From contig CM055095.1 of assembly GCA_029204225.1 (NCBI GenBank), positions 22,772,633 through 22,836,632 on the forward strand: a DNA stretch of 64,000 nt, in the 5' to 3' direction. The position numbers and the translations under genes were made by a program. Every line of letters starts with the position of its first letter. Position 1 is the first letter of the stretch. The DNA is from Diphasiastrum complanatum. Lineage: Eukaryota; Streptophyta; Lycopodiopsida; Lycopodiales; Lycopodiaceae. Positions 55,958-64,000 of the stretch are shown here, piece after piece. The notes under the pieces are model-generated. The model ran no database searches. It was not told the origin of the DNA and saw only the letters and a list, made by a program, of their open reading frames with translations.

Positions 55958-57719
55958 TCACCAAGAACTTGGACTTGCCAGATTTTCAATAATACCCATA
56001 AGGGTCTGGTGCCATTCCGGATAACCTTGTTCATCAACAATTGGGTAGTTGAGGCATTCCATCAGAGTATCCCAAGATAAAACTGGATCCTCATAGATTG
56101 GCGCAACTCGTCCCAATGTCATGGAGTCCCTCAAATCATAATGTGGATATGACATGCTTGCTTGACTTCTTGTCTGTCCAGGTATTCGTGGTATGCCATA
56201 ACCTGATGACTTTCCTCAGCAGTCAATATCAAAGATTTAGGACTAGGCTTTGTCATTGTAGGCACTGGTGCTTGTTGTATTGGAGGCCTATTTGGGCTTG
56301 GATTCCCCAGATTTGGCCTTTGAAGAATGTATATACTCCAAATTGGCGTTGATTTGGGGGTCTGTTGAATTGTGGAACAATTAGACTTTAGTTGAATCTT
56401 GCTCGTTGAGGGGCAATCATCAGCTTTAGTCTTTCCTTGGTCATTGCATTTCCCGTTGAAAACTACGTGACTGCACTTTTTCTTGGATCTTGTGTTGAAT
56501 TGCCTTCAAGTTGCTCTGTTGACGCTAGTTCCCTTTGTAATTCATCACTAAGAATTCTTTGTAGTGATTGTGCCAAGAGACTTGGTAAAATCCGTTGGAC
56601 TTCGTCGGATGCCAATTTTTTGACTTCCTCAGTTACCATTGGCATGATGGATTCTACCATCTTTGTCTTCTGTGATGGTTTTCCTTGTTTGCCCGAGGGT
56701 ATCTTTGCGTACTTTGGGACTTTTGCCAGATTGTCTTCTTCATCACTCGCTTCATAGCCCGGTGGCACTAAGATTTTTCTTTTATAGTGTGTTCGAGGTG
56801 GAAGGGTCACCACAGGTGCATGTCGGTCTACATAGGCCAAATGCCTCTTGGCTATTTGTGGATTTCTCATCGGGCAATCTCGGCATGGATGATTAACTCC
56901 GCATTGTGAACACGAGGGATAGAATGTTGATGGATCCCCTCGATGTGGACATTCAGCACGGTGATGTTTTCCTCCGCATCCATAGCATCTTACCGAGTGC
57001 AATACACCATCACCTCTAAGTTGATAGACATACATTGGTAATAGATTCCCCTTAGGATCTTCCACAAAGTAGACTGGTAGGTTGTTATGGTCCTCCATTG
57101 AATTTGGTGACATGCAAGAGGATATAACCAAAACTTCTACCTTGCCACCGTTTGTTGAAGAAACTCGTGATTTAGATGGATCAATTTGACATCCATCCTT
57201 ATGGTGAGCTCCTTGTTGGCTTGATTCTGCTTCTGACCGTTGAACCGCTGGATCTTGCTGTCAACAAGCTTGTTGATCTGTATTTTGTCCTTTTAACAAG
57301 CACGGATTCTTGATTGGACACCTGGTACTTGGATGATATCCAAAGCAGAAGGTACATTCATCCTTTTCAAGAAACTTAATAGAGCGAGCATAAGCTTGCT
57401 GACAGCTTGAACTGCAAGGTTCTTGGTCTTCCGCTGCACTTGATCTGCTTGACCTTGCTGCACTTTGTTGCCTTGCATGGGGTTTCATTCTTGTTGGATC
57501 ATTGCTCGTTGTCGACCTTTGTTCCTCTGATTCCCCTTCTGGATAGGGAAAATCCTTCTTCCTGAGTGAGATTTCCATCAAGGTAGCATCCTTACAAAGT
57601 TGTGCAAGCGACGAATAGGATGCTAACTCTTCCATACCAAATCTGATCTTTTTGGGCAGTCCGGCATAGTATTTTGCCATGATGATCTGTTGGAGAATCG
57701 GGGGATCACAATCCTTCAC
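55958..57719 (-). pseudogene. Gag of the TR-GAG element, with zinc knuckles
   Basis: 57719-57261 is capsid-type sequence (MAKYYAGLPKKIRFGMEELA) ending in a first knuckle CTFCFGYHPSTRC. 57131-56463 has two more, CYGCGGKHHRAEC and CSQCGVNHPCRDC, then a helical region (IMPMVTEEVKKLASDEVQRI). 56155-55958 holds a short C-terminal piece. The pieces are separated by stops or frame changes. No protease or RT motif is found. Gag binds and packages the element RNA. Confidence 0.8.
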
Positions 57720-58739
57720 TAGATGATAGATCTGATAGGTGTAGTCTCGGATTGTTTCAGTAGGGAGCTACAAGAGCTACTTTCCAAGGAAACTCAAAAA
57801 ATCTTGAAAAAAGTGCATTTTTTTGTGGTTTTTTTGGGAAAAATTTTAAAATTTTTTGGGAACAAACCCTTGCAGACTGGTATGCACTTGTAACTTAGTC
57901 AGATTCAGTTGCTCACCAAGCTGCAAGAGTTACTTCCCTAGGAAACTTAAAAAATCTTGAAAAAACTGCATTTTTTTTTGGAGTTTTTTGGCCAAATTTT
58001 GAGATTTTATGGGAACTAATCTTCGCAGCCCAGTATGTGCTTGTATCTAAGTTAGATCCACTTGCTTACCAAGCTGCGAGAGTTACTTCCCAAGGAAACT
58101 CAAAAATTTGCTGTCTGAGAAGGTTCTAGGCCCCTTTTTGCTCTTGGGAACCTTCACATGGGCACTTTTTTTTGGGATCTAGGTCTCACTTGTCTAAGTG
58201 ACATGGAACTTTAGAGAGCTCTGTGAAGGTTAGTTTTGAGTTTTGAATTTTTTTTTTAATTTTTACAAGGGATTTTTGAATTTTTATGGGTTTTTCTCTG
58301 TTTTTTCAAAATCTATAGGGAAGTAACCTTCACAGGCTTCTATGCAGGTCTGGAACAGTACCCTGGAGCTGCTGCTAGTCATGCGAAGGTTAGTTCCTGC
58401 TGGTTTTTGAGAAACCAAAATCTGATGGGATTTTGGCTCTCTTTTTCCCTCCAAAAACACATTTTGAGTTTTTTTAATTTTTTTCTGATTTTTATGGATT
58501 TTATGGATTAATGAAGGGATTGGGTGCTTGGATCTGATCCTCCCACCCCACAATCTCTCCCTACAGTGCAAACAAATAAAAACAATCACGAAAAACGACA
58601 AAAACTAACACTACTTACACTATTCTACCCCTAAAATCCAATTTTTTTGGTGAAAAAAGAGAAGAGAGAGAAGAGGAGAGGGATAGAGTGAAAGAGGAAG
58701 AGAGTGAGAAAGCTATGCGACAAAATGAGTGTGTGGTGC
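57720..58739 (-). other. Leader of the TR-GAG element with tandem repeats
   Basis: Between primer site and gag. A unit of about 154 bp beginning AGCTGCAAGAGTTACTTCC recurs at 57765, 57919 and 58072. GAAGGTT/AACCTTC motifs recur at about 58120-58400. No ORF. Confidence 0.7.
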
Positions 58740-58757
58740 TCCCCGGCAATGACGCCA
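58740..58757 (-). other. Primer binding site, tRNA-Asp-like
   Basis: TCCCCGGCAATGACGCCA on plus, two mismatches from the canonical complement, adjoining the right LTR. Confidence 0.85.
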
Positions 58758-58761
58758 CTAT

Positions 58762-59571
<810 letters not shown>

Positions 59572-60587
59572 ACAATCTTCCTTTATTATTATCACTTTGT
59601 AAGTGGATGACACATTGCTTTCCAACAACAGTATTGATCTCATAAAAGAAGCTAAGACAATGCTAATTTCTGAATTTGACATGACCGATCTATGGGCGAA
59701 GCTCATTACTGTCTAGGTATTCAAATCCAAAGAGACAGAAAGTTGATCTATATTTCTCAACAAAGACACATTCACAAAGTCTTAATCAGATATAATTTGA
59801 TGAATTGCAAATTAGTTCTCTCACCAATGGAACCAGGTTTCAAGATCTCGAAGGACCAGTGTCTCCAAACAATCGAAGAGAAGGAGTAGATGCGTGAGTA
59901 TTCTTATCATTCAATAATAGGATCTCTTATGTACGCAATGATCTGTACTAGACCAGGCATAGCTTTTGCAGTCAATTCCTTAAATCAGTATATGACCAAT
60001 CTTGGTATAACACATTGAAAGGCTCTTATTAGAGTCATGAGATATCTTCGAGCTACTATGGACTTTTGCATTTGTTATGGAGCAATCGACAACGACAAAC
60101 TCAATTTTCTTAGTGGTTACATAGATGCAAGTTGACACTCGTAAATCCAATTCTAGATTTACATTCTTCCTCAACAATGGTCCTATTTCATGGAATAGTT
60201 ACAAGCAAACTTCGATAGCTCTATCTTCCATTGAATCAGAGTATATCGCAGCCTCGCAAGCTACAAAAGAAGCAATATGGTTGAGAAACTTACTTTCATA
60301 TATCAGTCTGAATCAATATGCTCCGACAATTTTGTTTTGTGATAATCAAAGTGCCATTGCTTTATCAGCCAACCATAGATTTCATTCTAGGAGTAAGCAT
60401 ATTGAAATTAAGTATCACTATGTCAGAAGCAAAGTTCTTGGCAAAGAGGTTGACTTGCAGTGTTGTCGAACACAAGATATGACAGCATATATTTTTATAA
60501 AAGCATTAAACTTGGATGCACACACAAAATTTTGTGCAAAGCTAAGTTTGAAGGTCAAAGCATTCATGGATTTAGGTTAAGGGGGAG
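59572..60587 (+). pseudogene. Copia D RT end and RNase H, right part
   Basis: Begins with the second half of RT. The catalytic YVDD reads stop-VDD (TAAGTGGATGAC, 59601-59612), a TAT to TAA change. Then GEAHYCLGIQIQRDR, the TRPGIAFAVN region, SIESEYIAASQATKEAIW, CDNQSAIALSANHRFHSRSK and AYIFIKAL, the RNase H end. The polypurine tract taagggggag ends at 60587. Confidence 0.9.
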
Positions 60588-60960
60588 TGTATATTATTCT
60601 CCTGATGATTTTTAATCTTTATCTACTACATTACATAGCACTACAATTTTATGCATGTTTCTACATAGTCTGTAGAAGTACACAAAAATCGCTCACAGGT
60701 GGATTCCACAAGTAAATTTCTAGGAAGTACTAACTGGACAAATGCCAGCTGATGATGGCCAACTGGCCATTAAGGTCTATGACCTAATTGGCTGTCCTAC
60801 TGGACTTGCCGCATTTTTGCTTAATATAAATAGCTGATCAGCATTCTAGCTCATTTCTTAAGAGTTCATTTAGAGTTTTGGTATTAGCGCTTACTACTTA
60901 TCAGCGGAAGTGCAAATTAGACAAAGTTTTCAGAGATAGCTTAGAGTATGCAGTTTCTAT
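60588..60960 (+). repeat. 3' LTR of Copia D, right end uncertain
   Basis: Starts TGTATATTATTC right after the polypurine tract. TATAAATAG at 60825-60833 is a plausible TATA box. Without a second copy the end cannot be placed. It may extend a few hundred bases beyond the limit given. Confidence 0.55.
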
Positions 60961-62160
60961 CCGCAATTGTCTTGTGCTCATCATCATTTGCTTCATGCTG
61001 AATCAATCTATCCTTTATTGCGTTTAGTATCATATAAGAATGTATGCATCTCTGTGATAATTTTGTAGCTGATAAATCTCATATTGCTTTTGTTTGATAA
61101 TTCATTGTTTGGCTACATAATCACTGTAGTACTGATGATTTCAAAGTTAGTTACTATAAGCTTGAACGTGACTTTTGTCATTATGTTTGGTTCAATATTG
61201 ATAGGCGTAGTCATGCATTAGGAAAGCAGGCTCCATTCCGCTGCACTTGATAAGTCGTTCACTGCCTTCGCTTGTCGTTAATGCTATCACCTCTTTTCAA
61301 CAAAGCGAACGTAAGCGACCATAAGAAATCGTTAACAATTGGTTATGTTGAGTGTTGTTCGTTTACAAATGGTTATGGAGTTTTTGTATAAGTATGACTG
61401 CTTTGGCTGAGATGGGGTTGGAAAATTGTTGTTGTTGAAGTTTTATTCTATGTACTATCGGTTTGAAAAAACATGATAGCTTAACTTTGTTAGCAACTAC
61501 CACTCTGAATTATTGTAACTACTGGAAACAAGAAGAATTTTCCTTGTTTAAGATCCAAAATTGTTCAGAGCATTGTTGTTAGCAATTATAGTCTTTGTAT
61601 TTTGTTGTTACATAATACAATTGTTTACCAAATTATTGGACTGTGTATTTTTTGTGTTTTGCAATTAGAATGTTGGTAGCATGATTTTTGTTATCACCCT
61701 GCTACATTTTTTTATTATTGATGTTATCTATTCATACAACAAACATTATTAAATTCTATCGGGTTAGTTGGTTAGGTAATTAATTGCATCCCTAACACCT
61801 TTTTGGTTTCGTTCTATTTGGATTTTGAGGCAACACTCTTTACTCTAGATTGGGATAATTTTCAGCTTTGGATTCAATTGTCGATTATTTCAAACGAACT
61901 TGTGGTGATGGATAATGGGGCTAGTACTTCAGATAATTGATGCTCCATAGTGGCTAGCGGGGCTTGTTGGATAGACCCTCTATTTGTGGGCCGTACATGG
62001 GTAGCCACTTTTCAGTGATTCAAAGGGAAGAAGTGGGATGAGCCTAGTATGCACATACATTATTCTAGCTATATGTCAAGCTAACCGGGAAATGGAAAAT
62101 ATTTGAAAGTTGAAAGTATTTTCAACTACTTTGAAGGCCAATGCTTTGTAGTGAAATTCA
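60961..62160. other. No gene seen
   Basis: May include the distal Copia D LTR, then AT-rich sequence without an ORF of note, tandem array or element terminus. Confidence 0.4.
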
Positions 62161-62169
62161 CAATTGTCT

Positions 62170-62400
62170 TGTAGGAATTTCAGACATGGGATGAGTTTAA
62201 AGGTGCTTTTCTTAAGCGTTGGAGGAGGGAAGATGAGGATAAAGAGATTTTTTTGATAAACTTCAAGTTATAAATAGTAGCAAAAGGATGATGTCTTGGC
62301 TTATGTGCAACATTTCAAAGTTTTGAAAAGAAACTGCAGGAACCCTTGATAGATCTCAAACTTGTAAACCTATAGTTGAGTACTTTTAAATAATTCCAAC
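62170..62400 (+). pseudogene. Possible Gypsy gag trace
   Basis: The plus strand encodes WDEFKGAFLKRWRRED, resembling the capsid helix W-x-x-F-K-x-x-F-x-x-R-F/W of Gypsy gag, followed by out-of-frame sequence. Short and decayed, so the call is weak. 62400-62970 shows no gene. Confidence 0.4.
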
Positions 62401-62974
62401 GATTGACTACTGCTACCTAATCCATCCTATGTTAGATAATCATTTCTTTGAAATCTGATTACTAAGTACATTTTCAACTTCGCATGAAATAGATGACAGT
62501 CCTTCGGGTTGAAATAGGATTGATGTGAAAGTTTCATGTATAAAGGAACAAACCTAAATATGCCAAGATTCTCACACAATCTCTAACTACTATTAGTCAA
62601 GATGTAGACATCCAAAAGACCTTCAAATTTTTCAAGTGGATCAAATATGATGAAAAATCTATTTTGGACCTATAATAATGTCAAATATTAGAGAACACAA
62701 CATTCATAAAGATGCATGAAAAACATGTCATAATCATCATTCACATACGCAAGACAAAATGAGGAGATTCTACATAATATAGAAATCAATTTTCCTCCTC
62801 CAATATCATCACAAAGATGAGGTATGTACATCAACTACCACAATGGTAAAGTTGTAATAGGCCACATTTGGAAGGTTCTAGAAGTAGGTTTAAGCCCTAA
62901 ATCGCCACCTTCCATCAAGTCGATGTCTAGATTGATGAGCTTCACAATGACTACATAGCCTTATGAAATATGAG

Positions 62975-64000
62975 TTAAAATCTGCTTAAAATAGGATCAC
63001 AAATCATCACACATAGAATTACACACAGAAAGCACTCTCCCATGACACCAAGCTCACCTAATAATTCCACATTTATTCTAATGATCTCCCTAAAAGTAAA
63101 ATCTACTTTTGATGTTCTCATATACATAGTATCAAAGTTGACAGTATCAAAGTTAACAAACTTTAAGTAAAGAGAAACCAAGGCAATCATACCGTCAAAG
63201 CATAAGACATACAAATTAGGGTCAGAATGTGTTCTCACCATCCCCTTCGAATAAAAGTAGGCATCAATCCTATTGTACCATGCATGTGGTGCCTATTTAA
63301 GACTAGAAAGAGATTTTTTCAAGTGACATACTTTATGATCTTGTCATTCGTTACAAAGCCTTCGGGTTGTTCCATGAACACGTCCTCTTCTTCCAGCTCA
63401 CCATGATCAGAAATGATGCTTCACACATCCATCTACTATAAATGCCAACCAAAATGTGAAGCTAAAGCAAGAAATAAATGTCACTTACACTGGTGCAAAG
63501 GTCTCCTCATAGTCGATGCCTTTACTTTGTGTGTAGCCTTTGATCACCAATATTGCCTTGTGCTTTGCTATACCTCCATCTGCATGGTACTTAGTCTCGT
63601 ACACTTATTTACAGCCAACGGATTTCTTGTCAATAGGTGATTCCACCAAGTCCCATGTGCCCGGCTTAGCAACTGACTCCATCTCTTCTACCATGGCTTT
63701 GACCCAAATGTCGTCATCCTTCATTTCATTATAAGTCGAAGGTTCCTTGCGTTGAATGATGCTTGATAAGAGAGCGTAGTTTGCTTCATACTTATCAAGT
63801 TGCGTCTTCTCCCTTGTTGATCTTCTTAGCACTCTTAATTCAGAAAAGTCATCCTGTCACGACTCTCCATCAATCACTCAAACCACTTGGGGAGCTTCCT
63901 AATAGGTGATCTGCTTCCTGAAAATGTATCAAGCTACATTTCTTAATGGCACTCTATATGAAAAAAGATATATGGCATAACTTGATGGCTTTGTAATCCA
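62975..64000 (-). pseudogene. Copia RT remnant (element E)
   Basis: On the minus strand from the right edge: STREKTQLDKYEANYALL and WVKAMVEEMESVAKPGTWDL (RT start, 63605-63832), then out-of-frame KGYTQSKGIDYEETF, GELEEEDVFMEQPEGFV near 63370, and 62975-63241 with the ADPNLY-like RTHSDPNLYV. The YVDD motif is not intact. It continues past the window edge. Confidence 0.8.

Overview
The window is nuclear DNA of a land plant with a large, retrotransposon-dominated genome. The evidence is several Ty1/Copia and Ty3/Gypsy LTR elements primed by tRNA-Met or tRNA-Asp, GT-AG introns, nested insertions with 5-bp target duplications, and long AT-rich gene-free stretches. The sequence does not identify the species. 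No rRNA, tRNA or CRISPR array was recognised.

Layout. 1-5660: two eroded minus-strand Copia remnants with an unrelated segment between their parts. 5668-15314: the only stretch with gene-like, non-retroelement coding sequence. It holds an unrecognised plus-strand gene with one intron (5668-6844), a convergent minus-strand two-exon gene for a divergent histone H3-like protein (7234-8417), and a larger minus-strand multi-exon locus (9055-15314) split by a Copia element (9688-13625, target duplication TCAAA). 15315-19826: AT-rich DNA, a 24-bp tandem array, the 3' end of Gypsy element A and an LTR fragment of Gypsy element B. 19827-30007: degraded Copia pieces, a 149-bp foldback MITE, a non-autonomous Copia-type element (22493-28528) containing a deleted Gypsy (C), and the 5' end of another Copia. 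30008-43340: Gypsy A from 5' LTR to extra ORF, interrupted by a non-autonomous Copia (33924-39300, target duplication TATAT). 43341-47254: a deleted Gypsy B on the minus strand. 47255-53444: no recognisable gene. 53445-about 60960: Copia D split by a gag-only LTR element with (GA)n-bearing LTRs (54710-59571). 60960-64000: gag-like traces and a minus-strand Copia RT remnant.

The most informative structural result is that 18826-43340 is inverted relative to an earlier arrangement. Flipping it joins the two halves of the Gypsy A extra ORF in frame, completes the 3' LTR of Gypsy B, and gives Gypsy B a perfect ATAAA target duplication. The most interesting gene is the H3-like one: an N-terminal H3-tail motif and a complete H3 histone fold separated by a long basic, proline-rich linker. 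Other notable items are a Copia element whose pol is an 828-codon open frame without catalytic motifs, tandem retropepsin-like domains in Gypsy A, and a coiled-coil extra ORF with three TQT/IQT motifs.
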